The notes beneath the pieces were generated by a model that was given only the letters and a program-made list of their open reading frames with translations, was not told the DNA's origin and ran no database searches. The position numbers and the translations under genes are program-made. From the NCBI GenBank assembly GCA_003604975.1, contig QZIR01000002.1, positions 1 through 55,651 of the forward strand: a stretch of 55,651 nucleotides of DNA, given 5' to 3'. Position 1 is the stretch's first letter. Every line of letters begins with the position of its first letter. Positions 18,016 to 26,325 of this stretch are shown here, one piece after another. This DNA is from Desulforudis sp. (GTDB lineage: Bacteria > Bacillota > Desulfotomaculia > Desulfotomaculales > Desulforudaceae).

Positions 18016-18075
18016 ATCTCCCGCTCTCTTTAGGGAGTGGAGGCAGTGGGCTGAGCGATAATAAATACCGCTAGC
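18016..18075 (-). terminator. Hairpin after the gene ending at 18124
   Basis: On the minus strand GTGGGCTG pairs with CAGCCCAC across about 20 bases containing TATTTATTATCG, and CACTCCCTAA follows. Same layout as the hairpin at 16413-16475, so the whole intergenic block looks duplicated. Confidence 0.4.
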
Positions 18076-18123
18076 AGCCCACATACCTCCATAGAGCCCC
18101 GACCCGAAAAGCCAGCCCTTAAC

Positions 18124-18408
18124 CTAGAACTCGACGTACTCGGTGGGCTCGGCTTCTTTGGTCTCTTCCTTGGTTTTCTTGCGGTTGGCGGGGTTGAAGA
18201 GGGGGTTATCGTACTGTTGCCGCAGCCATTCCTGGTCGATCCTGCCGTACTCCCCTATCTTGGATTTGGGTATCCAGCCTTTACGCTGGACCACCTGCAC
18301 CTCGTAGGCGCCGTCCTTGGGGACGATTATGGGCACGTCCACCTCGGCCAGTATCCCCTTCTCCGTCTCCCGCTCGACCCTTTCCTTCTTCACACTGAAG
18401 AGAGCCAT
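18124..18408 (-). CDS. Hypothetical protein, 94 residues
   Basis: The ATG at 18408 follows AAAGGGGGTG. Begins MALFSVKKERVERE, then GILAEVDVPIIVPKDGAYEV, probably beta-rich, and ends with a Lys/Glu-rich tail KKTKEETKEAEPTEYVEF. Family not recognised. It is monocistronic, with a long structured leader upstream and a hairpin downstream. Confidence 0.6.
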   Translation of the reverse strand: MALFSVKKERVERETEKGILAEVDVPIIVPKDGAYEVQVVQRKGWIPKSKIGEYGRIDQEWLRQQYDNPLFNPANRKKTKEETKEAEPTEYVEF

Positions 18409-18620
18409 GCTTGCACCCCCTTTCGGGATGAAAGGGGGGCGGCCAGGTTGCCCCGCGCCGCCCCTTCTTACAGTGGTATATAAACGGCGCGGGTCACCCG
18501 GTCCGCCGAGCCGGGACCCTAACCGGGCCAACTTTTAAATGCCGCCCCCCGGCGGCGCTTATCCGATGCACCGGCGGAGGAGGCTCGGCCTCCGCGCATC
18601 AGATCTTTTATGCTTAGAGG
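18409..18620 (-). promoter_or_regulatory. Structured leader 3; Shine-Dalgarno inside a hairpin
   Basis: The ribosome site (AAAGGGGG on the minus strand) is the 3' arm of an 8-bp stem CCCCCTTT/AAAGGGGG at 18416-18438, so it can be hidden. Upstream are a stem GGGTC/GACCC with inner CCGG/CCGG (18491-18519), GCCGCC-GGGG-GGCGGC and GATGC...GCATC. More than 200 bases precede the gene with no open reading frame of interest. Confidence 0.45.
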
Positions 18621-18775
18621 CGGTCAGCCCGAGATCTCTCTATTCCTTTCTCAATGTGCTATATAAGCCGCATGCGGCCTATCTTTTGGGGGTGGGCGCA
18701 AAAAGAGCCAGTCTCTCCGCGCCCGTTTGGCCTTCTAGCTTCTTCCGTATAGGCGGCCGCGCAGCTCCCCAGGGC

Positions 18776-19027
18776 CTACTCGACCATCCCGTCTCTCGCA
18801 TCCATCACCGTGAGCATGAACGGGTAGTTGTCTACCATCGCATATCCCCTGCGGTCTAGCTCCATGCGGACCTGCTGGTAGACGTCCAAGTCCTCTAAGC
18901 TGAACCTCTCCTCCACCTCTATGGCCAGATAAAGGCCCTGGTGGAGCTTGTGCAGGGCGACGTCGGGGAAGTCAGATACCCCGATCTTTCCCGCGTCCCT
19001 CTTCCTCACGTGCGCTTCCCTCGCCAT
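18776..19027 (-). CDS. Hypothetical protein, 83 residues
   Basis: The ATG at 19027 follows AAGGAGG. Begins MAREAHVRKRDAGKIGVSDF and has ALHKLHQGLYLAIEVEERFS and VYQQVRMELDRRGY, likely helical. It ends MLTVMDARDGMVE. Family not recognised. It is the first gene downstream of the T4SS block, but has its own 250-base leader, so it is probably transcribed separately. Confidence 0.6.
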   Translation of the reverse strand: MAREAHVRKRDAGKIGVSDFPDVALHKLHQGLYLAIEVEERFSLEDLDVYQQVRMELDRRGYAMVDNYPFMLTVMDARDGMVE

Positions 19028-19277
19028 TTTTTAGTCCTCCTTCTCGCTCTCTTTAAGTGAGGAACGCCAGCCCGGGCGGACCGGCGTATCCAGGGTGCCG
19101 GTCCGAGCGGACCTTCGGGGTGTTCTCTGTGGGGGACCTCGCATAGCCACCGTCGGCCACTGGGCGAACCTGGCAGCTCGCACCTCACGCTAGCCGGCGC
19201 GTGGCCGAGGAATCTTTATCCCGGCCCAGCCCAGCTGGGAGGTGCCCGAAGGCCAAAACCCTATGTTCTTTTCAAGG
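19028..19277 (-). promoter_or_regulatory. Structured leader 4 and upstream CTTGAAAAG box
   Basis: The box ACCTTGAAAAGAACATAG (about 19259-19276) is followed by GC-rich hairpin text including CCCACAGAGAACACCCC (about 19128-19142) and a perfect 8-bp stem GGACCGGC/GCCGGTCC at 19078-19104, then GAGAAGGAGG and the start at 19027. Confidence 0.45.
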
Positions 19278-19279
19278 TG

Positions 19280-19876
19280 CTAATCTTTTAGGAACCTCAC
19301 CACTATGTAGGGCGAGGAGATGCCGGCGCCTGACGCCTTCTCCAAATCCAGGGTGTATCTCTCCTCCCTCTCCGAGAGGCCCTCTTGGTTTGAGAAGTAA
19401 AATGCGGTGACCGAGAGCCCTATCTGGAAGCTCTCCCCCTCGTGGGAAAGCACCTCCACCTCCCCCACCCTCGTGACCCTCACTACCCCCAGCTGCTGCA
19501 TGCGCGCGGCGGCTATGGCCTGCGCGCCCTCGGGGGAGGCGGCCTCCTCGGGCAGCAGGTAGGGCGATATCCTCTCCCGCGCGAGAGCGACCGCTAAGTC
19601 TTTATGCGCGTATATCTCGAGGCCGGAGGTATCCAGGCAATCGATATATGAGAAGCAACCGTACTCGTCCGCGAACCCCAAGATGGTGCTCTCGAGGGCA
19701 TCGAGCTCCGAACGCTCGATGCCGCTCTCCCCCTGACCCTTAAGGCTCTCGCTAGCCCCCGAAAATATGTTTATGAGCATGACCACCGCGGCTATGAACA
19801 CCCCAACGGATACGAGCTTGTGCCTCACCGCCCACGCGTAGAAGGAGGCGCCCTTCTCCGCTGCCTTCTTTAGCAT
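19280..19876 (-). CDS. VirB8/TcpC-like T4SS protein
   Basis: 198 residues from the ATG at 19876, after GGGAGGAAG. A short cytoplasmic N-terminus is followed by one membrane segment, LVSVGVFIAAVVMLINIF (about residues 21-38), and an extracytoplasmic domain ending in YIVVRFLKD. Single-TM proteins with such a domain, next to NlpC/P60 and VirB4 genes, are VirB8 (TcpC, Orf13) homologues in monoderm conjugation systems. It follows the second such gene by 32 bases. Assignment rests on topology and context, since this family diverges strongly. Confidence 0.6.
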   Translation of the reverse strand: MLKKAAEKGASFYAWAVRHKLVSVGVFIAAVVMLINIFSGASESLKGQGESGIERSELDALESTILGFADEYGCFSYIDCLDTSGLEIYAHKDLAVALARERISPYLLPEEAASPEGAQAIAAARMQQLGVVRVTRVGEVEVLSHEGESFQIGLSVTAFYFSNQEGLSEREERYTLDLEKASGAGISSPYIVVRFLKD

Positions 19877-19908
19877 GACTTCCTCCCGCTCTCTCTTCTG
19901 CCCCCGCC

Positions 19909-20463
19909 TCAATAGGAGGAGGAGACGTCCACTACCCTTCTGCTGCCATCCTCCTCGGAGACGATTAAGTAAAAGGACCGCTCGATCTCGTAGCCGTGCC
20001 CCAGGCTGGGGTCGGAGTAGCTCTCCAGCGCGCTGAGGTGCGCCTTCCATACCCCGCCTGCGGCCGAGACCCCCAGGCAGGCAACCTCCACCTCCTGGGC
20101 CTTGGCGTGATCGAGGAAGGTCTTGGTGTTTATGAGGTAGTCGTCCACCTCTCTCCAGTCCACCTGGCCATCCAAATAACCCTTCACGAAGGAGAGATAA
20201 TCGCTTCCGGTCACGGGCTCCAGCGAAGAGGTCCAGAGCTCTGTGCCCTGCTCCGTTGCGTAGAATTTTTTGAGCCACTCCGTGCAGAACTCGGAGATAT
20301 CGCCTTCTTCCTGCGCGCCCGGTGCGGCGCCTCCGCCCATGCCCTCCCCTGGGGGCGTCCCCGTTTGCGACCCGCTAAATAGCGGAACGGATGCGAGGAT
20401 GCATACCAGAAGCACGAAGAGGCTGAGGCCGAGATAGAGTCTGCCCTCGCCTGCCCTGCTCAT
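19909..20463 (-). CDS. Second single-TM T4SS protein, VirB8-like
   Basis: 184 residues. The ATG at 20463 overlaps the stop of the NlpC/P60 gene (ATGA), so the two are translationally coupled. N-terminal membrane segment LYLGLSLFVLLVCILASVPL, Gly-rich linker, then a domain with ISEFCTEWLKKFYATEQGTE and FVKGYLDGQVDW, resembling the NTF2-like fold of VirB8/TcpC in predicted helices and strands. Either a second VirB8-like subunit or another channel component. Moderate certainty. Confidence 0.6.
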   Translation of the reverse strand: MSRAGEGRLYLGLSLFVLLVCILASVPLFSGSQTGTPPGEGMGGGAAPGAQEEGDISEFCTEWLKKFYATEQGTELWTSSLEPVTGSDYLSFVKGYLDGQVDWREVDDYLINTKTFLDHAKAQEVEVACLGVSAAGGVWKAHLSALESYSDPSLGHGYEIERSFYLIVSEEDGSRRVVDVSSSY

Positions 20464-21530
20464 AGGCCACCACCCCCGCCGGCCAAGCAGTCCAGGTCCC
20501 CGTATCCCCACAGGTCGGCGCGGTCGGAAAGACGCGACTCCATGACGGGAAGGCCGGTTCTCGGGGCATGGATATATACGCCATCGCCTACGTAGATGCC
20601 GACATGGGCCGGCGGCATCTGGGACCCCACCTGCGCCAGGCCCCCGACGAAAAAGACCACATCCCCGGGCTCTATGCCCCTCTGGGCGGCGTCGAAATAG
20701 CTCACCGCCCTCACGGCACCGCCGCGCTTTGAGAAGATGGCCCACTGCACCTGCGAGGGGGCCGGGAGCACCGAGGTCCCGTCCGCCGCGATGATGCCCG
20801 CCTGGTGGGTCACGTATTGCACCAGCGTCGAGCAGTTATGCGCCGCGGGGTCCAATGGATAGGCGGTGTCCTCGAAAAGGTAGGGCTTGCCGAGCTCCCC
20901 CTTAGCGATGGCGATGACCCGCTCCCGCAAGTCCCCTATCTCGCCCAGGGGAGGGGCGCAAAAAGCGTAGATCTCCTTCATGATATTCTCCACCCCGCTT
21001 GCCCAGGCGGGGTTCACCTCCCCGAAATGCTCCTCCCCCCAGGTCCAGGTGGCGCTGAGCTCGCGCAGGGTCTTCACCCCGATCCCCTCCATGTGTTTCT
21101 CGCGCACGGTGCGGGCGGCGTCTTCGTAGGAGTCCTCCACCTTCGCGTAGGTGACGTAGTCGTTCCCGTCCCCGCCGGGTGAGTTGAGGCCGAAGGGATT
21201 GTTGTTATTGGTGCCGGAGGAGCCCGGCGCGGTGGCGAAGTGCGTCTCGTGTCCCGCCATCGCGACGAGGAGAGCGGGATTTAGATCGTAGGTCTCGCAG
21301 GCCGCCACCAGGGCCCCCATGGTGCCGACCATGGGGGATGCGGGGCAGCGGTTGAGCATGAACTCATCTAAGCGCTCCGGGTCGAAACGCACGAAGCAGA
21401 GGCTTCCGTCCCAGCCCCTGGCCGCCCCGGATGAGGAGGTGCTCCCGCCGGCCTCGGTTATAGCCCCGCCCGCAAGGAGCGGGATCCCGACCACGCACGC
21501 AACCAGAACGGCCGCAATTCCCCGCAGCAT
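20460..21530 (-). CDS. Secreted bifunctional peptidoglycan hydrolase (glucosaminidase/lysozyme-like plus NlpC/P60)
   Basis: 356 residues with a signal peptide (MLRGIAAVLVACVVGIPLLA). Residues 70-170 hold a glycosidase-like domain: ALLVAMAGHETHFATA contains the catalytic-type Glu, and NNNNPFGLNSPGG is typical of glucosaminidase/lysozyme domains. The C-terminal NlpC/P60 domain has HNCSTLVQYV with the catalytic Cys (about 232) and PAHVGIYVGDG with the His (about 311). It is the VirB1/Orf14-type wall hydrolase that opens peptidoglycan for a T4SS. It overlaps the VirB4 stop and the following gene start. Confidence 0.85.
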   Translation of the reverse strand: MLRGIAAVLVACVVGIPLLAGGAITEAGGSTSSSGAARGWDGSLCFVRFDPERLDEFMLNRCPASPMVGTMGALVAACETYDLNPALLVAMAGHETHFATAPGSSGTNNNNPFGLNSPGGDGNDYVTYAKVEDSYEDAARTVREKHMEGIGVKTLRELSATWTWGEEHFGEVNPAWASGVENIMKEIYAFCAPPLGEIGDLRERVIAIAKGELGKPYLFEDTAYPLDPAAHNCSTLVQYVTHQAGIIAADGTSVLPAPSQVQWAIFSKRGGAVRAVSYFDAAQRGIEPGDVVFFVGGLAQVGSQMPPAHVGIYVGDGVYIHAPRTGLPVMESRLSDRADLWGYGDLDCLAGGGGGL

Positions 21531-21531
21531 C

Positions 21532-24147
21532 TCAGACCGCCTCCCCTAAGCTGGTCGAAAAGAGGCGCGTCTCCTCGCGCGAGGCTACCACGCGGGTGAG
21601 CGCGCGCTGCACGCCGGCATGGATGATGCACTCCCCTTTGGTCAGGGTGGCCATCATCTCCTGCTCGCGCTCGGTCAAGGTGATGGCTTTGCTCACGTAG
21701 TTGTCTATGAGCCCCTTGTCCATGCCGAAGAGGCATTTAATGGCGCAGTTGGAGACGATGGCGCGCGACTTGTCGTTCGCGAACAGCTGGTCCAGCTGCT
21801 GGTCAATGATGACGAAGGAGACCCCGTACTTGCGGCCCCTGCGGGCCAGGTTCTCGAAGGCCTCGGCGCACTCGTAATCCCTGAGCAGCCACGAGGCCTC
21901 GTCCACCTGGAATATCCGCATGGTGCGGTCGTCTCTGATCTTGCGCCAGAACCAGCCGTCGATGACGGCGATGGCCAGGCCTCGGTGCTCCCGCTTGATG
22001 CCGGAGAGGTCGAAGGCCACGAAGGGGGAGGAGAGGTCCACGTTGGTCTCGCGGTCGAAAAGCCCTCTCAGTGTCCCCTCTGTCCAGGGGCGCAGCGCAT
22101 GGTGGATGTCCTGCAGCCCCATCTCAGCGGCCACCTCTTTTAAGTCCGCGAGCAAGGGTCTTTCGTACCTGCGGTAGACCTCGTATAGAAGGTCCTCCGC
22201 CTCGAGCGGCCGGTAGTCCATCTTGGCGTCGGCGAGGATGAGCTTTAGAAATATCATGTTCTCGCGCACCAGGTTGTCCGTGCCCGAGAGGGACGAGTCC
22301 TCGAGGCGAAAGCTGCGGTCGAGCGGGTTTATGGAGTGGCCTGAGCGCGGCTCGAAGGCGATGTACTGGCCCCCCAGGGCCTCGCACATGGCCCGGTACT
22401 CGCGCTCGGGGTCGATGCACACCACGCTCACCCCCCGGGCGAGCTCGCGGGTGAGGAGGGCCTTGGCGAAAAAACTCTTCCCCTGGCCCGACTGGCCCAC
22501 GATGGCCATGGAGTGGTTGGGCATCTGGGGCGCAAAGCGGTCCAGCATGACCAAGGAGGACCCGTCCTCGGAGGTCCCATAGAGCACCCCTCCCCCCGAG
22601 CTCATGTCCGTGCTCGAGAGGGGGAAGGAGGCGCCGATGAGCGAAGAGGTGAACCCCCGCGTAAACGGCAGGGCGATGAGCCCCAGTGGGACATAGGATA
22701 AGAACGCGTCTTTTGCGAGGTGCCTGGGGACGTCTACGGTGATCTCCCTCGCGGCCATCTTGGATACCACCATCTCGGTCTTTTCCTCAAGCTCCTCAGT
22801 GGAATAGGCCTTGACCGCGAGCAGGCACAGGTAGTCGAAGAGCTTCTCCTCGCCGGAGGCGAAGGAGCGCATGAGCTTTTCGGTCTTCTCCTTCTTCACC
22901 TCGGTGAGCTGGTCGGTGGGCATGTTGCCGAGCTTGTCCGCCATGGTGGCCCCATGCATCTTGCGCAGGCTCGCGGCGATGTAGCGCATGTCTGAGCCCA
23001 TGTCGCGCGGGCTGATGTGGATGCTTATATCCATGTCGTCAGCCAGATCGTTTAGGTCCTGCACCCAGCCCGACCACAGGCAGGCGGGCCACTCCATGAT
23101 CGCGAGTATCCTTATGTAGAGCTTCCCCACCCTGATGTGGCCCGGGGCGAGCTCGACCGACGGGGGGGCCACGACCTCGGCTAAGTTGCCCTCCCCTATC
23201 CCCTGGGCCAGAAAGGGCCGGATGTCCTGCCGGCGGCTGAGGTCCCCTTCCAGGTCCGGGTTCAGCACCTCGTAGAGGAGCTGGGCGATCCCCGCTCGGT
23301 CCAGGGTCTCCGCCTCGATGCCGCACCTTTTGAGCCCGCTCCTTATGATCTCCTCCCGCATCTTGAGCTGCTCCCGCGCGTCCTTTATCTTGACCTCCTT
23401 CCCCCTCTGGGAGAGAAGGCCCTTAGCGGTATCTAGATAGTCGGTGGCGCGGTACTTGCGGGCGGGGAGCGAGTAGATGTTATAGGAGATGACGAGGAAG
23501 AACTCCTTCTGGTGGACGTTTCCCTCCTCCGCCAGGCCCCTCAAGAACTCTATATACTGCCTCTGCGCCTTCTCGTATCCCGCCCCTGCGTGGGGGCGCT
23601 CGAGCCCTGAGATGATGTCCTCGCGGGTGATCTTGCGGGAGCGCATGAACACCTGGACCGGAAAGCCGCGGGAGAGGGAGTGGCACAGGCCGCGGAAGGC
23701 CTTCTCCGTGGACCTCTTCTCCTGCTCAGACAGGAGCCCGAAGTTGAGCGAGGAGACTCTTAAGATCTTTATCGCCGTGCCGCCCGCGAGCTCCACCATG
23801 TCGGGCTCGAGGCGCCCGATGGGAAGGAGGTCCCGGGTGGAGGGAGCCTTCCTCCCTGAGCCGGAGGAAAATTGGCGGAAGCTGCGCGGGGAGATGCGGA
23901 AGCAGGCCCAGTTGAAGAGCATCCTGTCCAGCCCCTGGCCGTATTTCTCGTACCTCGCCAGCATCCAGGCGCAGGCCACCAGGGGGATGGCCAAAAACAG
24001 CCGCAGCCCCGCGGATGCCTGCGATTTCAGAAGCAGAAACGCCGGGTAGCAGAGCAGGAGGAAATAGGAGAAGGTCTTGAGCGAGAAGTCCCTCCATATA
24101 TGGGGGGAGTATTTGAAATCGGGTGGAACCGCGTAGTCCTCTTCCAT
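21532..24147 (-). CDS. virB4: VirB4-family T4SS ATPase with PrgI-like membrane N-terminus
   Basis: 871 residues. Two membrane segments near residues 28-65 (TFSYFLLLCYPAFLLL, LRLFLAIPLVACAWML) form a PrgI/VirB3-like N-terminus fused to VirB4. Walker A GQSGQGKSFFAKAL near 550 and Walker B FQVDEASWLL near 744, with RRGRKYGVSFVIIDQQ after it. Powers pilus assembly and substrate transfer at the membrane. The gene follows the VirB6-like gene by 22 bases and overlaps the hydrolase start (TGAGATG). The T4SS core gene here is secure. Confidence 0.9.
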   Translation of the reverse strand: MEEDYAVPPDFKYSPHIWRDFSLKTFSYFLLLCYPAFLLLKSQASAGLRLFLAIPLVACAWMLARYEKYGQGLDRMLFNWACFRISPRSFRQFSSGSGRKAPSTRDLLPIGRLEPDMVELAGGTAIKILRVSSLNFGLLSEQEKRSTEKAFRGLCHSLSRGFPVQVFMRSRKITREDIISGLERPHAGAGYEKAQRQYIEFLRGLAEEGNVHQKEFFLVISYNIYSLPARKYRATDYLDTAKGLLSQRGKEVKIKDAREQLKMREEIIRSGLKRCGIEAETLDRAGIAQLLYEVLNPDLEGDLSRRQDIRPFLAQGIGEGNLAEVVAPPSVELAPGHIRVGKLYIRILAIMEWPACLWSGWVQDLNDLADDMDISIHISPRDMGSDMRYIAASLRKMHGATMADKLGNMPTDQLTEVKKEKTEKLMRSFASGEEKLFDYLCLLAVKAYSTEELEEKTEMVVSKMAAREITVDVPRHLAKDAFLSYVPLGLIALPFTRGFTSSLIGASFPLSSTDMSSGGGVLYGTSEDGSSLVMLDRFAPQMPNHSMAIVGQSGQGKSFFAKALLTRELARGVSVVCIDPEREYRAMCEALGGQYIAFEPRSGHSINPLDRSFRLEDSSLSGTDNLVRENMIFLKLILADAKMDYRPLEAEDLLYEVYRRYERPLLADLKEVAAEMGLQDIHHALRPWTEGTLRGLFDRETNVDLSSPFVAFDLSGIKREHRGLAIAVIDGWFWRKIRDDRTMRIFQVDEASWLLRDYECAEAFENLARRGRKYGVSFVIIDQQLDQLFANDKSRAIVSNCAIKCLFGMDKGLIDNYVSKAITLTEREQEMMATLTKGECIIHAGVQRALTRVVASREETRLFSTSLGEAV

Positions 24148-24169
24148 TTCCTTATCTCCCGTCTTTCCT

Positions 24170-25459
24170 TTATGCGCCCGCGGCGCTGCCGAGGCGCCTG
24201 CCGATGAAGTAGGCGGCGGCCCTCCCCCCGGATGAAACCCCGCTCGCGGTACCTGAGCGCAGCATCATGGAGGGCACCTTGATCATCAGATAGATCATGC
24301 ATATGCACATGAGGCAGGCGGAGAGGACCTCCGTGCCCGAGAGCATGGTCGCCTCGAAGACGGCGAGGATGATCACGTGGATGAACTGCATGAAGACCAC
24401 GGCGATAAAACCCTTGAGCCACTCGTAGGTTATATACTGCGTGTCGTCTAGGATGTAGCAGGCGAAGGCCACTGGCGAGAGCACCACCATGATCAGGATG
24501 GTGGCCAGGCGGAGCTGATAGATGATATAGAGGATGCACAGCATGAGGATGAGCACGATGGCCCCGATGAGGACCACGAAGGCGGATCCCAGGGCGGCGT
24601 TGTCGGTCAAAGTCTGGTAGAAGGTGCCGAAGGCGGAAGTGCTGGCTAGGTTGGTGGTCTTTATCATATCCCAGGACATGACGAAGCTCAGGTCCAATAT
24701 CTTCTGGCAGACAAAGAGCGAGAAGTAGCCCCCCACCACGGCGAAGATGGTGCGGGGGACGATGGAGCGCGCGGTGTAGAGGCCGTGGCCCCCCACCGAT
24801 CCCGCTATGGCCTTAAAGGCCGCTATGACTATCAATATCAGGATGAGCCATAAGGATATGGCCCTGGCCATGCGGTACTTGTCCCCGATATAGCGGGCGT
24901 CCTTGACGTCATAGTTGTTCTTGCCATCGGCCCCGGTGCTCCCGGGCCTTATGGCGGTATCGGTCTTGTCCATCACCTCCTGCCTGCCCATGAGCTCGAC
25001 GCGGGAGTTTATCTCCGGCACCACCAGCTCCATGATCCAGTGCAGCCCGACCAGGACCGTCTGCAGCAGGAAGAACGATATGCCATTAACGAGGTTGCCC
25101 AGGAAGTTCTTGAACCCCGAGCCCACCCAGCCGGCGATCTTTTTGGGCCAGTCCCAGACGTAATACCAGGGGGTCCCCTTGGAGGAGTCCTCCACCTCTT
25201 GCTTGAGGCGGTCGAGGGTGGGGGTGGGATCAGATACGTAGTCGTTATCCCCGCTGTATTCGGCGAGGCCGTCTATGGGATCCTCATCTAAGCCCTCCCC
25301 CTCCTGAGGCTCCTCGGTCTGCGGGTAGACCTTCGCCAGCTTGGAGGCGAAGTCCGCGCATGCCCTGCCCGGCATGGCCAAAAAGACGAGGAGGACGGAT
25401 AGGAGCACGAAGAAGACGGTATACCTCCTTACGCATTTCCCCCCTTTACCATCTCCCAT
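24170..25459 (-). CDS. VirB6/TrbL-like polytopic T4SS membrane protein
   Basis: 429 residues. Signal-like segment YTVFFVLLSVLLVFLAMP, then a hydrophilic stretch, and at least six further membrane segments between about residues 125 and 410, including LWLILILIVIAAFKAIAG and LIGAIVLILMLCILYIIYQL. A polytopic protein between a pilin-like gene and VirB4 is the usual VirB6/TrbL channel subunit. The C-terminus is Gly/Ser/Ala-rich. It follows the VirB2-like gene by 19 bases, in one operon. Confidence 0.75.
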   Translation of the reverse strand: MGDGKGGKCVRRYTVFFVLLSVLLVFLAMPGRACADFASKLAKVYPQTEEPQEGEGLDEDPIDGLAEYSGDNDYVSDPTPTLDRLKQEVEDSSKGTPWYYVWDWPKKIAGWVGSGFKNFLGNLVNGISFFLLQTVLVGLHWIMELVVPEINSRVELMGRQEVMDKTDTAIRPGSTGADGKNNYDVKDARYIGDKYRMARAISLWLILILIVIAAFKAIAGSVGGHGLYTARSIVPRTIFAVVGGYFSLFVCQKILDLSFVMSWDMIKTTNLASTSAFGTFYQTLTDNAALGSAFVVLIGAIVLILMLCILYIIYQLRLATILIMVVLSPVAFACYILDDTQYITYEWLKGFIAVVFMQFIHVIILAVFEATMLSGTEVLSACLMCICMIYLMIKVPSMMLRSGTASGVSSGGRAAAYFIGRRLGSAAGA

Positions 25460-25478
25460 CTCAGCGGCGCTCCCGGCC

Positions 25479-25835
25479 CTATGAGATGAGGCCCTTGGCG
25501 AAGTTGAGCACGCCTAGGGCGAAGGTCCCGATCAGGAAGCCGGCGATGGCCACGCCCAGTCCCAGCCGGGCCTGGTGGTGTTTCTCCGCGTTGCCGCGCG
25601 CGAACATATAGATGATCGCTCCCACGGCGAGCGCGGCGCCGGCCACGAAGTAGAGGGGCTTCTGCACTTCCTTGAAGATGTTCTCCGCCGTCCTCTCCAT
25701 GTTGATGGGATCGCCATCTCCCTGGGCTAGAGCGACGTTTGCGCTTGCCAACTGCGCAACGAAGAGGATGAAGAAGGTGGCCGCGCAGAACAGGCAGAGG
25801 ATCATCCTCTGTCTCTTAAGGTCTCTTAGCAACAT
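25479..25835 (-). CDS. VirB2/TrbC-like small membrane protein (pilin-like)
   Basis: 118 residues. The ATG at 25835 follows GGAGGTG. Signal peptide ILCLFCAATFFILFVAQLASANVALA, then about 20 polar residues and two membrane segments, PLYFVAGAALAVGAIIYMF and LGLGVAIAGFLIGTFALGVL, separated by a short basic loop. That is the two-helix hairpin layout of VirB2-type pilins. First T4SS gene downstream of four tiny genes. Confidence 0.7.
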   Translation of the reverse strand: MLLRDLKRQRMILCLFCAATFFILFVAQLASANVALAQGDGDPINMERTAENIFKEVQKPLYFVAGAALAVGAIIYMFARGNAEKHHQARLGLGVAIAGFLIGTFALGVLNFAKGLIS

Positions 25836-25862
25836 ACCATCACCTCCTGGGATCTTGGCCTT

Positions 25863-25973
25863 CTAAATGGATTGAGCCTTAAGCGGATAGGGGCTCAAGG
25901 GTCCGCGCATGGGAAGGTGCCTCCTCTCGCCCCTGGCTTTTTTCTCGAGGTAGCCGCCCGCGGGGGGTCTCAC
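25863..25973 (-). CDS. Tiny open reading frame coupled to the gene before it
   Basis: 36 residues from a GTG that overlaps the preceding stop (GTGA). Begins MRPPAGGYLEKKARGERR and is Arg/Lys-rich, with Pro. The overlapping start and the good packing before virB2 favour a real gene, but its size leaves doubt. Not recognised. Confidence 0.35.
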   Translation of the reverse strand: MRPPAGGYLEKKARGERRHLPMRGPLSPYPLKAQSI

Positions 25974-26092
25974 GCGGCGTCCTCCCCCTCCTCCTCCACC
26001 CCGCCCTCGGGCTCCTTGCCGCCCAGCCCGAGGAGGGTGCGTAGGAGGGTCTTCGGGTTCCTGTACTTGTCGCTCACGAAAATATATTGCAC
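25970..26092 (-). CDS. Small acidic-tailed protein, 40 residues, GTG start
   Basis: The GTG at 26092 has a near-perfect AAGGAGG 6 bases upstream. Begins MQYIFVSDKYRNPKTLLRTL and ends in an acidic tail (GVEEEGEDAA). Beta strand, helix and acidic tail are all that can be seen. Part of a run of four overlapping or closely spaced tiny genes (26480 to 25863) leading into the T4SS genes. Confidence 0.5.
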   Translation of the reverse strand: MQYIFVSDKYRNPKTLLRTLLGLGGKEPEGGVEEEGEDAA

Positions 26093-26103
26093 TTTCTACC
26101 TCC

Positions 26104-26325
26104 TTAAGCGCTTGCTCGGGCGGCTGCGCCGGCACTGCCCCGGCAGCAGACACCGCCCTTGATCATGGAATGGCAGAGGTGCTCGAGCCCGAGCACCCCG
26201 ATCCTGCACGCCCGGCAATCCCCCGCCACCCGGGCGGCCCTGACCACAGAGGCAGCGAGTTTATAAGAGCCGGGGCTGAATGTTGAGCGGTCGAGGGGGA
26301 AGGCATAGGCCGCACCCATGTTCAA
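26104..26325 (-). CDS. Cys-rich small protein, 73 residues
   Basis: The ATG at 26325 overlaps the stop of the preceding gene (ATGA), indicating coupled translation. Begins MNMGAAYAFPLDRSTFSPGS. The text DCRACRIGVLGLEHLCHSM plus GGVCC offers five to six Cys and His that could hold a metal. Family not recognised. Confidence 0.5.
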   Translation of the reverse strand: MNMGAAYAFPLDRSTFSPGSYKLAASVVRAARVAGDCRACRIGVLGLEHLCHSMIKGGVCCRGSAGAAARASA

